64,000 nucleotides of DNA. Origin: Aureococcus anophagefferens (lineage: Eukaryota > Sar > Pelagophyceae > Pelagomonadales > Pelagomonadaceae). The DNA lies in assembly GCF_000186865.1 (NCBI RefSeq), contig NW_008705562.1, positions 3,193,413 through 3,257,412 of the forward strand. Direction: 5' to 3'. Below the pieces are notes generated by a model. It had not been told where the DNA came from and ran no database searches. It saw only the letters and a program-made list of their open reading frames with translations. This document shows, in pieces, positions 18,401-24,365 of this stretch. A program made the translations under genes and the position numbers. The first letter of the stretch is position 1. Each line of letters opens with the position of its first letter.

Positions 18401-19665
18401 CGCCCGCGCCGCGCCCGACGCCGTCCCCGACGGCAGAGCCAGGGAACCCGTCCGCCGCGCCCGCGCCGCGCCCGACGCCGTTCCCGACGGCAGAGCCGGG
18501 AAACCCATCGGCCGCTCCCGTGCCCAGGCCGACTCGATCGCCGATCGTTCCTCCGGGACGCCCGTCCCCCGCGCCCGCGCCGCGCCCGACGAGCGCGCCG
18601 ACGACGTCGGCCCCGACGAGACGGCCGACGCCGACGCCGACGACGCCGCCGCCGACGCCGGCGCCGTCCCCGGCGCCGACGCCCCGCCCGACGCCTCGAC
18701 CGTCGCCCGCGCCGACGGCGACGCCCGGGAATCCGTCGGCCGCGCCCGTGTTCGCGCCGACGCCGCGGCCGACGCCGCGGCCGTCGTCGGCGCCGACGCC
18801 GCGACCGACGCCCGAGCCGTCGACGGCGCCGCCGTCGACGGCCGTCCCCTCGGCGCCGCCGACGACGGCGGCCCCGTCGGCGGAGCCGTCGACCGCGGCG
18901 CCGTCCGCGGCGCCGTTCCCGCGGCCGTCGCCCGCGCCGACGCCCGCGCCGTCGCCCGCGCCGACCGTGTCGCCCGGCGGGCCGACGGCCGTGCCCGTGC
19001 CGCTGCCCACGCTGGCGCCGACGATCTCGCCCCAGCCGACGACGGCCACTCCGTCCGCGGAGCCGACGACGGCCGCCCCGTCCGCGGCGCCGACGACGGC
19101 GGCTCCGTCGACGGCCGCGCCGACCGGCCTCCCGACGGCGGCCCCGTCGGTGCCCCAGTACCTCAGCGAGGGCACGGGCGACGACGTCGCCATCGGGCCC
19201 TCGGCCGCGTCGGCCGTGACGACGACGCTCGCGGCCGGCGCGTCGCTCTCGCTCGTCGGCATCCTCATCCTCGCGGCGCTGATCAAGGTGAAGCGCGAGG
19301 TCGAACGCAAGTTCGAGCTCGCGGCCTTCGGGTTCCGGCCGAGCTACCGCTGGTACAAGTTCGCCGAGGACCCGAACCTGGGCCGCTTCGACACGCGCCA
19401 GTGGTTCGACTACGCCGGCGACGTCGACGACGAGTCGCTCGACGGCTCCAACCACTCGACGCTCGACGGCTCGGGCGAGCGGCGGGCCGGCGTCCTGCCC
19501 GTTCTCGCGCTGCCCTTCGTCGCCGCGCTCGGCGCGAAGGGCGACGACGAGGCGCCGCGGCGCTTCTCCTGGCTCGACTTCGCGAGTCGGAAGAAGAGCG
19601 ACGACGCGGACTTCGCGAGCTCGGACGCCGCCCGCCGGAAGCGCGCGGACGACGCCGCGCCCTGA
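9490..19665 (+). CDS. giant modular Pro/Thr-rich cell-surface membrane protein
   Basis: 3391 residues in one uninterrupted frame, starting with a signal peptide (1-19, ending AVAE). Four related 8-Cys modules follow at about 22-62, 94-133, 213-252 and 320-359 (pattern CADSFGSC...GYCDLSCGFC). Two related unrecognised domains of about 150 residues (about 771-921 and 998-1160; DTVP, TMIR.ANMT, DESQVFNFDAVD, HEYVATWAPT) may be globular and carry N-glycosylation sites. A beta-rich Cys-bounded domain spans about 1220-1376, and Cys modules about 1420-1468 and 2450-2500. Long linkers between them are tandem 19-residue repeats such as PGNPTAAPVPRPTPAPT, a probable extended O-glycosylated rod. A single membrane helix (about 3243-3265, SLSLVGILILAALIKV) precedes a basic/acidic cytosolic tail of about 125 residues. 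It is a type I surface protein, plausibly adhesin- or wall-like; the function is inferred from architecture only. Its antisense frames are also long because of repeat composition. Confidence 0.85.
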   Translation: MRLRRIVLAVLAGAPAAVAEDCADSFGSCASYITGSGGVACTALFCDTCAQAGYCDLSCGFCGPPTAAPSAAPTSAPSAAPAPTAAVVAVTDDCADSFGSCASYITGSGGVACTALFCDTCSQAGYCDLSCGICLVSAAPTRRPSVAPGNPTAAPVPRSTPAPTAAPTPAPTTAGPTPAPTTAGPTPAPTTAGPTTAGPTPAPTAYAQVTDDCADVFASCAEYIDGSGGNSCETEFCDTCSQAGYCDLSCGFCLVSAAPTRRPSVAPGNPTAAPVLRPTPAPTAQTPAPSPRPPSPSPTAYPGNPTAAPRPTASPTADECFDVFASCVEYIDGSGGNSCETEFCETCSQAGYCDLSCGICQVSAAPTTRPSAAPGNPTAAPAPRPTPSPTVTPGAPSAAPAPRPTPSPTAVPGAPSGAPAPSPTPEPSVHPGNPTAAPVPSPTPSPSVHPGNPTAAPVPSPTPAPTATPGNPTAAPVPRPSPAPTATPGNPSAAPAPGPTPAPTATPGNPSAAPAPGPTPAPTATPGNPSAAPIPRPTPAPTATPGNPTAAPVPRPSPAPTATPGNPSAAPAPGPTPAPTATPGNPSAAPAPGPTPAPTATPGNPSAAPIPRPTPAPTATPGNPSAAPAPRPTPAPTATPGDPSAAPAPRPSPAPTATPGNPSAAPIPRPTPAPTATPGNPSAAPAPRPTPAPTATPGDPSAAPAPRPSPAPTATPGNPSAAPIPRPTPAPTVPPGNPSAAPAPRPTPSPTVHPGNPSAAPVPRPTLLPTRWEDTVPIDPYTSAYIGTMIRVANMTAGDFGSAERSAMKATMFGFFGPEGLAMLLDESQVFNFDAVDIASINLEMYFAIGKNATEDFGGTDGLLDAFLDTLLNVTGAGDLTRGLRASSLAYGASPDLSSIDINASLALIIEHTMIHEYVATWAPTVSAAPTTSPAPTAAPSTVFPPTPAPTATPGEPSAAPAPRPTPAPTVHPGNPTAAPLPRPTPAPTAPSPLPTESWADTVPVDLETADYIGTMIRLANMTANSFDSAERDATRATFFGFLGPDGLGVLLDESQVFNFDAVDVGDGRRRLGDDAGMDLEMYFVCGENASEAAGGADALLDAVVDTLNNATSSGALSADFATNALAYGAAPDLASVDVEATLALIAEHTQTHEYVATWAPTTSAAPTASPLPTAAPSPGPSAAPTPTDPTPAPTDPTPAPTAGPSAAPVLAPTPLATLATTCAYTDRVMTMSVDIEVDVTTALFAVPRDTRNTWISLSATGDIDLLLTTADGVTLLEYAAGGSTNWYPNDNNFTYGATRVVSCVDSCAASLIAGPYYDGASYDIQGSASYSDEFIYVPGVAYEELVVSVVGYQAGVGTVSALWDCPASCETCYVFTEPPSPAPTTAAPTGTPAPSTAPTASPAPSAGPTTLTGAPTAACGDSASFYFNGKPAKDCAYVAEKPAKRCGRRDLDGVSAVVACCAACYLAPTAAPSAGPTATPGPSAPSACPTATPGPSAAPAPRPSPAPTVEPGNPTAAPVPRPTPAPTVHPGNPTAAPAPRPTPEPTVHPGNPTAAPAPRPTPAPTVHPGNPTAAPAPQPTPAPTVHPGNPTAAPAPRPSPAPTVHPGNPTAAPVPRPTPAPSVSPSVEPGNPTAAPVPRPTPSPTATPGNPTAAPMPMPTPAPTVHPGDPSAAPVPRPTPEPTVHPGNPTAAPAPRPTPAPSVSPTVEPGNPTAAPMPGPSPAPTATPGNPTAAPLPRPSPAPTVHPGNPSAAPEPRPTPAPTVHPGNPTAAPVPRATPAPTVHPGNPTAAPVPRPTPAPSVSPSVEPGNPTAAPVPRPSPAPTATPGNPTAAPMPRPTPAPTVHPGNPTAAPEPKPSPAPTVEPGNPTAVPVPRPTPAPSVSPSVEPGNPTAAPAPRPTPAPTATPGNPTASPMPMPTPAPTVHPGNPSAAPEPRPTPSPTVHPGSPTAAPVPRPTPAPSVSPSVEPGNPTAAPVPRPSPAPTATPGSPTAAPMPRPTPAPTVHPGNPTAAPEPKPSPAPTVEPGNPTAVPVPRPTPAPSVSPSVEPGNPTAAPVPRPSPAPTATPGNPTAAPDLRPTPAPTVHPGNPTAAPVPRPTPSPSVSPSVAPGNPTAAPAPRPTPSPTVTPGNPSAAPVPRPTPFPSATPDNPSAAPAPRPTPAPTATPGNPTAVPVPQPTPSPTATPGNPTAAPVPRPTSSPPAPSTPSTDTPTFEPTTLTDRMPPTRAPSEPPEPTGAPSLEPPDPSREPTPAPTPDPSRKPTPAPTPDPSREPTPAPTPDPSREPTPAPTPDPSRKPTPAPTPDPSREPTPAPTPDPSREPTPAPTPDPSREPTPAPTPAPSREPTVEPGEPTLEPVPRPTGEPTVEPAPQPTVEPTVEPAPQPTVEPPAPTAEPTVQPAPQPTVAPPNPTSPASPEPSFEATLAPTRIPTDPPTPFDAAAPTATPTTCVDDPDWESAYGACESYGPGGDNEQFCADDFACSICACSCEADAGCSVDDPGNPTAAPVAALSGSPTPVGSFAPPTLSPTTEDERSATVISAPTLAPTTEDERNGSGLGDPTPSPTPEDGSPTAAPRPRPTPAPTVEDGNPSAAPVPPPTLAPTPEDGSPTAAPRPRPTTAPTVEDGNPSAAPVPGTTPAPTVEDGNPTAAPQPRPTLSPTTEGERSTTVISAPTIAPTTEDDRDGEGLGDPTPSPTPEDGSPTAAPRPRPTPAPTVEDGNPSVAPVPPPTLAPTVEDGSPTAAPRPRPTPAPTVEDGNPSAAPMPRPTPAPTVEDGNPSAAPMPRPTTSPTPEDGSPTAAPRPKPTLPPTVEPGSPSAAPVPRPTPLATAEPGSPSAAPAPRPTPFPTAEPGNPSAAPAPRPTPFPTAEPGNPSAAPAPRPTPFPTAEPGNPSAAPAPRPTPSPTAEPGNPSAVPVPRPTPFPTAEPGNPSAAPAPRPTPFPTAEPGNPSAAPAPRPTPFPTAEPGNPSAAPAPRPTPSPTAEPGNPSAAPAPRPTPFPTAEPGNPSAAPVPRPTRSPIVPPGRPSPAPAPRPTSAPTTSAPTRRPTPTPTTPPPTPAPSPAPTPRPTPRPSPAPTATPGNPSAAPVFAPTPRPTPRPSSAPTPRPTPEPSTAPPSTAVPSAPPTTAAPSAEPSTAAPSAAPFPRPSPAPTPAPSPAPTVSPGGPTAVPVPLPTLAPTISPQPTTATPSAEPTTAAPSAAPTTAAPSTAAPTGLPTAAPSVPQYLSEGTGDDVAIGPSAASAVTTTLAAGASLSLVGILILAALIKVKREVERKFELAAFGFRPSYRWYKFAEDPNLGRFDTRQWFDYAGDVDDESLDGSNHSTLDGSGERRAGVLPVLALPFVAALGAKGDDEAPRRFSWLDFASRKKSDDADFASSDAARRKRADDAAP
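10897..11352 (+). repeat. two identical-looking 228-bp higher-order repeats
   Basis: Each 228-bp unit consists of four 57-bp (19-codon) Pro/Thr units with different variants in the same order. The second copy starts exactly 228 bp after the first (10897 and 11125), and by eye the copies are identical including silent positions, so duplication or conversion is recent. Confidence 0.85.
11353..11694 (+). repeat. two 171-bp higher-order repeats
   Basis: Units starting at 11353 and 11524 each hold three 57-bp Pro/Thr units (variants PGNPSAAPAPRPTPAP, PGDPSAAPAPRPSPAP, PGNPSAAPIPRPTPAP). One visible difference is GACGGCGACG against GACGGCAACG. They directly follow the 228-bp repeats. Confidence 0.8.
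13974..16092 (+). repeat. central 57-bp Pro/Thr repeat field
   Basis: About 35 units of the 19-codon type (VHPGNPTAAPVPRPTPAPT and variants) with interspersed 12-bp-longer units carrying PSVSPSVEPGNP. Blocks recur in the same order at roughly 480-bp spacing (for example starting near 14894 and 15374), showing unequal exchange. Between 16200 and 16520 it changes to a shorter PDPSREPTPAPT period. Confidence 0.75.
17950..18537 (+). repeat. C-terminal 57-bp repeat field (AEPGNPSAAP type)
   Basis: About ten near-identical 19-codon units, PFPTAEPGNPSAAPAPRPT, vary mainly at silent positions and at Phe/Ser. This is the most homogeneous part of the giant gene and a likely length-polymorphic site. 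Confidence 0.8.
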
Positions 19666-19850
19666 CCCAATTCGAAGACCCCCACCCACAACGTGTTGTG
19701 TATAAGATGTGTCTCTGTGGACCGCGTCTGGCGCGGCGCCGGTCGCCGCGGCGTCCGCAGCGGCATCTCCGACCTCGCGCGAGAGCAACAGATTGCGCAT
19801 CGCCGCCGAGGTGGTCAGGTGCAGCTCGGCGAACGACCGCCGGCGGTACC

Positions 19851-20801
19851 ATGATGCGCGCGGGGCTGAAGTCGTTCGCGTCGCGGCGGTCGTTCGCGAC
19901 GGTGCGCGACAAGCTCAACGAGCTCGGGTCCCAGATGCCCCAGGGGGGCCCGCCGACGGGCCTCGTGTCCGCCGTCGCGGGCATCTCCGCCGTCGGGTTC
20001 CTCGGCTACAACAGCGTCTTCACGGTGCAGGGCGGCCAGCGCGCCGTGCTCTGGAGCCGCATCTCCGGCGTCAAGGACGCCGTCTACGCCGAGGGCATGC
20101 ACCCCCGCGTGCCCCTCATCGAGTACCCCGTGCCGTTCGACGTGCGGACGCGGCCCCGGAACGTGCAGTCGCTGACGGGGTCCAAGGACCTGCAGATGGT
20201 GAACATCACGCTGCGCGTCCTGAGCAAGCCCAACACGAGCGAGCTCGCCTGGATCTACAAGCGCCTGGGCCACGACTACGACGACCGCGTCCTGCCGTCG
20301 ATCGTCAACGAGGTCACCAAGGCCGTCGTCGCGTGCTACAACGCTTCCGAGCTCCTCACGAAGCGCGAGCAGGTGTCGAACGAGATCCGCCACCGCCTCG
20401 TCGTGCGCGCCGCCGACTTCCGCATCATCCTCGACGACGTGTCGATCACGCACCTCTCCTTCAGCCACGAGTACACCGCGGCCGTCGAGGCCAAGCAGGT
20501 CGCGCAGCAGGACAGCGAGCGCGCGCGCTACATCGTCGAGAAGGCCATCCAGGAGAAGAAGTCCATCATCGTCAAGGCCGAGGGCGAGGCCCAGTCCGCG
20601 CGCCTCATCGGCAAGGCCATCCAGAACAACCCGGGCTTCGTCAAGCTCCGCAAGATCGACACGGCCAAGGAGATCGCGGGCACGGTGGCCCGCAGCCAGG
20701 GCAAGGTCTACCTCAACGCCGACTCGCTCCTCATCAACATCCTCGGCAACGAGCAGCTCGGCGAGGACACGTCGGCGAAAAAACGCGGCTGGTTCCGCTA
20801 G
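19851..20801 (+). CDS. PHB2: prohibitin-2
   Basis: 316 residues from the first of two adjacent ATGs at 19851. A basic N-terminus (MMRAGLKSFASRRSFAT) and one hydrophobic segment (GLVSAVAGISAVGFLGY, about 37-53) anchor the protein in the mitochondrial inner membrane. The PHB/SPFH domain follows: GGQRAVLWSRISGVKDAVYA, EGMHPRVPLIEYPV, then VSITHLSFSHEYTAAVE and a long helix (AKQVAQQDSERARYIVEKA). The C-terminal QNNPGFVKLRKID and VYLNADSLLIN are typical of PHB2 rather than PHB1. Prohibitins form a ring complex that scaffolds inner-membrane proteins and regulates m-AAA proteases. Confidence 0.92.
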   Translation: MMRAGLKSFASRRSFATVRDKLNELGSQMPQGGPPTGLVSAVAGISAVGFLGYNSVFTVQGGQRAVLWSRISGVKDAVYAEGMHPRVPLIEYPVPFDVRTRPRNVQSLTGSKDLQMVNITLRVLSKPNTSELAWIYKRLGHDYDDRVLPSIVNEVTKAVVACYNASELLTKREQVSNEIRHRLVVRAADFRIILDDVSITHLSFSHEYTAAVEAKQVAQQDSERARYIVEKAIQEKKSIIVKAEGEAQSARLIGKAIQNNPGFVKLRKIDTAKEIAGTVARSQGKVYLNADSLLINILGNEQLGEDTSAKKRGWFR

Positions 20802-21163
20802 AGTCCGCCGCCGCTTGCGGGGGGGCGCGGCGCGCCCCGCGCGAGCTAATCTTCCGACGAACCTGCTCATTCGTGGGTCGACGACGACGCGTCGACCGAC
20901 GACTCCGAGTTCGACGGCGCCGCGTGCCGTTGGGAGCCGAAGTTGCAGTTCTCAACGCCATTCTTCGGGCTGCCCGGCTTTCCTGAGCATGACGCGGAAA
21001 TCGCACGACAAGCAGCGGTCCGGTGCATCCGTGCCCGCAGCAGCTCCCGCGCTGCGCCCCGCAACTCGACGCCGTTCGAGACCCCGCAACGCGGCAATCC
21101 GCCGCGCCCTCGACGCCCGTCGAGGAGGCCCCGCAACCCATCCCGATTTTTGGTTCGCAGCAC
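20802..21163. other. intergenic, nothing recognised
   Basis: 362 bp between prohibitin-2 and the small secreted protein. It begins with a G-run and a CG-rich palindromic stretch (GGCGCGGCGCGCC) just past the prohibitin stop. I see no RNA gene or conserved frame; it should hold the prohibitin 3' UTR and the next promoter. Confidence 0.6.
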
Positions 21164-21559
21164 ATGCGTGCCCTGCTGCTGGTCGCCGCACTCCACTCCG
21201 CGCTGGCAGCCTTCCACAACCCGTTGGTCGATCAAGCCAACCGGGGCCACTTCGGCAAGGAGCGGGAGGCGCTCCGGCAGATCGAGCAGGTGCTCAACAC
21301 CTACGAAGCCGTGACGCGGCCCGCGCCGCGCATCAAGTCCGCGCGCCGCGCCCGCGTGCAGCTGCCGAGCGCGCGCGCCAAGGACCCGCCCAAGGCGCAC
21401 GACCACACGCGGCGCCTCCGCGCCGCGAAGACGCCCAAGAAGGCCGGGAACCTCCGGGGCAGCGCGCGGAAGACGAAGAAGAAGGCGCCCGGGTTCTTCA
21501 AGAAGCCCAAGAAGGGCAACACCAACGGCCACGGCTTCACGTCCTTCACCCCGATCTAG
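21164..21559 (+). CDS. small secreted or plastid-imported basic protein
   Basis: 131 residues from the ATG at 21164, chosen because it directly begins a signal peptide (MRALLLVAALHSALAAFHNP). The A-A-F-H-N-P at the predicted cleavage site resembles the heterokont plastid motif, so plastid import is possible. The first mature segment is helical (KEREALRQIEQVLNTYEA); the second half is very Lys/Arg-rich (KTPKKAGNLRGSARKTKKKA, FFKKPKKG) and could bind nucleic acid or acidic polymers. No family recognised. The open frame extends 47 codons upstream without protein-like character. Confidence 0.6.
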   Translation: MRALLLVAALHSALAAFHNPLVDQANRGHFGKEREALRQIEQVLNTYEAVTRPAPRIKSARRARVQLPSARAKDPPKAHDHTRRLRAAKTPKKAGNLRGSARKTKKKAPGFFKKPKKGNTNGHGFTSFTPI

Positions 21560-21605
21560 CGCAGACGCGCTCTCGAGAGCCGCGACTCCCGCTCCCTAAG
21601 GCCCC

Positions 21606-23183
21606 TTACCCCCTCTTCCAGCATTGGATGCAGAGGCAGCGCCCGGGCCGGGCCGTCGCGCGCAGGCAGGGCGCCGCGAGGCCCGTCGGGTCGCGGCGGA
21701 CGAGCGTCGACACGTTCCAACGCGCGACCGACGGCGGCGGGCGCCGCTTGGCCCGCCGCTTCGGCGCCTCCGGCGGCGGCGGCGGCGCGAACGCGGCGGC
21801 GTCCGCGCCGTGCGCGACGGCGACGACGGCGCCGAAGAGCCCCCGGGCCTTGAGCTGCGCGCAGACGGCGTCGACGTCCGGGCAGAGGAGCGGCGCGAGG
21901 ACCCGCGCCTCGAAGCGGCCCCGCCGCGCGAAGGACGCGAAGGGCGACGGCGCGCAGTAGGCGCAGACGTGGTCGACGATCGCGCGCGGGAGCCGCAGGC
22001 GGCTCAAAGCTTCCGCCGCGGCCGCGGCGCGGCGCGCCGCGTCGAGCCCCCCCGGCTCCGCGGCGTCGGCGCAGCGCCGCAGGGCGTCGTGCGCCGGCCG
22101 AGCTCGAAAGAAGAGCGCGACGAGGCCCCGGGCGAGCGTCGCCGCGCGCCGGGCCCGCGACGCGTCGTCGTCGTCGTCGTCGTCGCGCTCCGGCTCCCCC
22201 TCGGCGACGCCCGCGGCCTTGAGGGCTCTGCCGACGTCCGGGCTCCGGCCGTCGAGGACGTCGACGACCTCGGCGACGGTGAAGCCGTCCGCGAGCATGG
22301 TCTCCGCGTCCGCCTCGAGATCCGGCGGCGCCGCCGAGAGCGCCAGCGCGCAGGAGAGCTGGAGCGACGCGCACTCCTTGCGGAGCTCGCGGAAGCGGCG
22401 CTGGCGGTCGCGGTGCGCGCGCGCCGGGGCCGCATCGTTCGAGAGGTACGAGTCCGCGCGCTTCGTCGCGGCGGCGGCGGCGGCTTCGGCGGCGGCGGCC
22501 CGGTAGCGCTGGCGCGGCGTCGCTTCCGGCGCGTGTGATTTCGGCGGCGATGGAAGGATCGGGGCCGCGGCGTCGTTTGGCGTTAATGATTTCGGCGGTG
22601 ATGGAAGGATCGGGGGCGCGGCGTCGTTTGGCGTTGATGATTTCGGCGGTGATGGAAGGATCGGGGCGCCGGCCGCGGCGTCGGCGCCGCCGCTTTGCTT
22701 CGGCGGCGATCGCAGGACCGGGGCGCTGGCTTCCGCGACTTGCGTCTCGATGTCCGCGACGCGGCGGCGGACGAGGCCCGCCTCCGAGCCCCGCCGCGTC
22801 GCTCGCTGCGGCGAGCAGCTTTGACGTGGCGACGCTGGCGAGCAGCTCCGGGGCGACGCCGAGCCCGGCCGCGTCGTTCGCCGCGGCGACCGGCTCGGCG
22901 GCGACCTCGAGCTTCGTCGCCGCGCTGTTTGCGGGCTTCGCCGCGATGTCGAGCTCCGCTGTGTGTTTTCCGGCGACGCCGCCGCGGGAGCCCAGCGGCC
23001 GGCGTCGACGTCGAAGCCCCAGGCAGCCCAGGGCTCGTGCCCGATCGCGGCGGAGCTCCAGGCCTCGCGCGCGACGCTGCCATCCGCGTCGGCCCAAACA
23101 TCCACGCACGCGACGCTGCCATCGTCCGAGTCGTCCGAGTCGTCCCCGCTCACCACGAAGGACTCGTCATCGTGCTCCTCCAT
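21606..23183 (-). CDS. unknown protein with acidic N-terminus and SPPKS repeats
   Basis: 525 residues from the ATG at 23183 (MEEHDDESFVVSGDDSDDSD). An acidic start is followed by a Ser/Arg/Pro-rich segment (about 75-140), three tandem 17-residue repeats of PILPSPPKS.TPNDAA (about 165-215; SPPK could be proline-directed kinase sites), an Ala/Arg helical region, and a predicted folded C-terminal half (about 260-525) with DGFTVAEVVDVLDG, an Asp run, and YCAPSPFASFARRGRFEARV. Cys residues cluster at the extreme C-terminus (APCLRATARPGRCLCIQCW). No family recognised; nuclear or cytosolic by composition. The open frame continues far upstream of this ATG, overlapping the sulfotransferase gene, and is rejected there. 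Confidence 0.6.
   Translation of the reverse strand: MEEHDDESFVVSGDDSDDSDDGSVACVDVWADADGSVAREAWSSAAIGHEPWAAWGFDVDAGRWAPAAASPENTQRSSTSRRSPQTARRRSSRSPPSRSPRRTTRPGSASPRSCSPASPRQSCSPQRATRRGSEAGLVRRRVADIETQVAEASAPVLRSPPKQSGGADAAAGAPILPSPPKSSTPNDAAPPILPSPPKSLTPNDAAAPILPSPPKSHAPEATPRQRYRAAAAEAAAAAATKRADSYLSNDAAPARAHRDRQRRFRELRKECASLQLSCALALSAAPPDLEADAETMLADGFTVAEVVDVLDGRSPDVGRALKAAGVAEGEPERDDDDDDDASRARRAATLARGLVALFFRARPAHDALRRCADAAEPGGLDAARRAAAAAEALSRLRLPRAIVDHVCAYCAPSPFASFARRGRFEARVLAPLLCPDVDAVCAQLKARGLFGAVVAVAHGADAAAFAPPPPPEAPKRRAKRRPPPSVARWNVSTLVRRDPTGLAAPCLRATARPGRCLCIQCWKRG
22537..22689 (-). repeat. three 51-bp in-frame repeats
   Basis: Units start at 22537, 22588 and 22639 (51-bp spacing), with the shared core GATTTCGGCGG.GATGGAAG. 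They encode the 17-residue SPPKS repeats of the protein above. Confidence 0.85.
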
Positions 23184-23258
23184 CGTTGTTGGCAGCACCT
23201 TCGGGTGCAACTTAGGGCTGCTTCGCACCGATGGTGGCCTCCGCGCCGTAATTCGTCC
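23184..23258. promoter_or_regulatory. 75-bp bidirectional promoter
   Basis: Two divergent ATGs are only 75 bp apart, so both promoters and 5' leaders must lie in this interval or overlap the opposite gene. It contains the short palindrome GCACCTTCGGGTGC. No TATA box is visible. Confidence 0.5.
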
Positions 23259-24248
23259 ATGTCGGCCTGGTCCGACGAGTCCCTCCTCGGCTGGACGCCG
23301 AACAGCGGCGACGTCGTCGTCGCGACGGCCGGCAAGAGCGGCACGACCTGGATGCAGCAAATCATCACCCAGCTGCTGGCCGGCGGCTCCGAGGCTGCCC
23401 TGAACGACTTCGGCAGCCTCCACGAGCTGAGCCCCTGGGTGTCGTTCCGCGTGTCGTCGCCGGCGGTGCTCGCCGCGCGCAGCCCGGAGTTCGCGCGCGC
23501 GTGGCTCGCGACGCGAACGGGCGTAGACGAGCTCGACCTCTTCAAGCTCTTGGGCGACGGCGAGGCCGAGGCGGCGGCCCTCGACCGCCAATCTGCTTTG
23601 ATCCGCGCCTTGCGCCCGCGCGTGCCGGACGGCCGCGTCGTCCTGAAGACGCACGAGCCGTTCTCCGAGGGTCTCGGCTGCCCCTGCGTCTTCGTCGCGC
23701 GCGACGGCCTCGACGGCGTGCTGTCGCTCTACAACCACTGGCGCGCGACGAAGCCCGCCTACCGCGCGGCGGCGGCGGCGGCGGCGGGACTGCCCGAGGC
23801 GCCGCTGGACAGCGCCTCTCGGTTCCTCGACCTCTGGCTCGACGACTTTCGCGGCTACGGCGCGCCGCGCGAGGGCGTCGCGACCTGGGCGGCGACGGTG
23901 AAGAGCTACTGGGACGCGCGGGGACGCGTGCGCCTCGTCCACTTCTCGGACCTGAAGCGCGACGCGCGCGCCGAGGCCGCGCGCGTCGCCGCGCACTGCG
24001 CCATCGCCGCGGACGACGCGGTCCTGGACGCCGCGGTCGCGCACAGCGCCTTCGCCTACATGAAGCGGCGGGAGCGCTGGTTCGAGCTCGACACGCTCGA
24101 GCCGGGCGCGTTCCTCCGGGGCGGCGCGGACGGCGGCGGGCGCGCGGCGTTCTCCGACGCGCAGGTCGCCCGGTACGAGGCCGCGGCGGAGGCGGCGCTC
24201 GGCGCGGAATGCGCGCGGTGGTTGCGGGGTGGGGCTGAGGTATCGTAA
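23259..24248 (+). CDS. PAPS-dependent sulfotransferase (soluble type)
   Basis: 329 residues from the ATG at 23259 (MSAWSDESLLGW). The 5'-phosphosulfate-binding loop is TAGKSGTTWMQQI (about residues 23-35) and the 3'-phosphate-binding segment is VARDGLDGVLSLYNHW (about 147-162), both typical of the Sulfotransfer_1 family. KTHEPF is the conserved K-T-H element before it. No signal peptide or membrane anchor, so it should act in the cytosol, moving sulfate from PAPS to a small acceptor; the acceptor cannot be told. The long upstream open frame is antisense to the neighbour at 21606-23183. Confidence 0.85.
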   Translation: MSAWSDESLLGWTPNSGDVVVATAGKSGTTWMQQIITQLLAGGSEAALNDFGSLHELSPWVSFRVSSPAVLAARSPEFARAWLATRTGVDELDLFKLLGDGEAEAAALDRQSALIRALRPRVPDGRVVLKTHEPFSEGLGCPCVFVARDGLDGVLSLYNHWRATKPAYRAAAAAAAGLPEAPLDSASRFLDLWLDDFRGYGAPREGVATWAATVKSYWDARGRVRLVHFSDLKRDARAEAARVAAHCAIAADDAVLDAAVAHSAFAYMKRRERWFELDTLEPGAFLRGGADGGGRAAFSDAQVARYEAAAEAALGAECARWLRGGAEVS

Positions 24249-24365
24249 CGTGTGTCGTCGACGTGTCTCCTTGCTGAACTTCAAGTTGTACTTCAAAGGC
24301 GTCTTCAAGTTTGTCATCTGAGGCCCGCGCGCGCCAGTCCGCAAGAATAATCCTCGCGTGCATCG

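Noticed and set aside
16210..19800. Long minus-strand open frame (about 1200 codons) antisense to the giant gene, and similar ones at 12865-15747 and 15321-16610
   Set aside because: It is Arg-rich or Gly/Val/Ala-rich with the 57-bp period, as expected from reading the Pro/Thr repeats backwards. No start context, domain or signal peptide, while the sense frame has a complete architecture.
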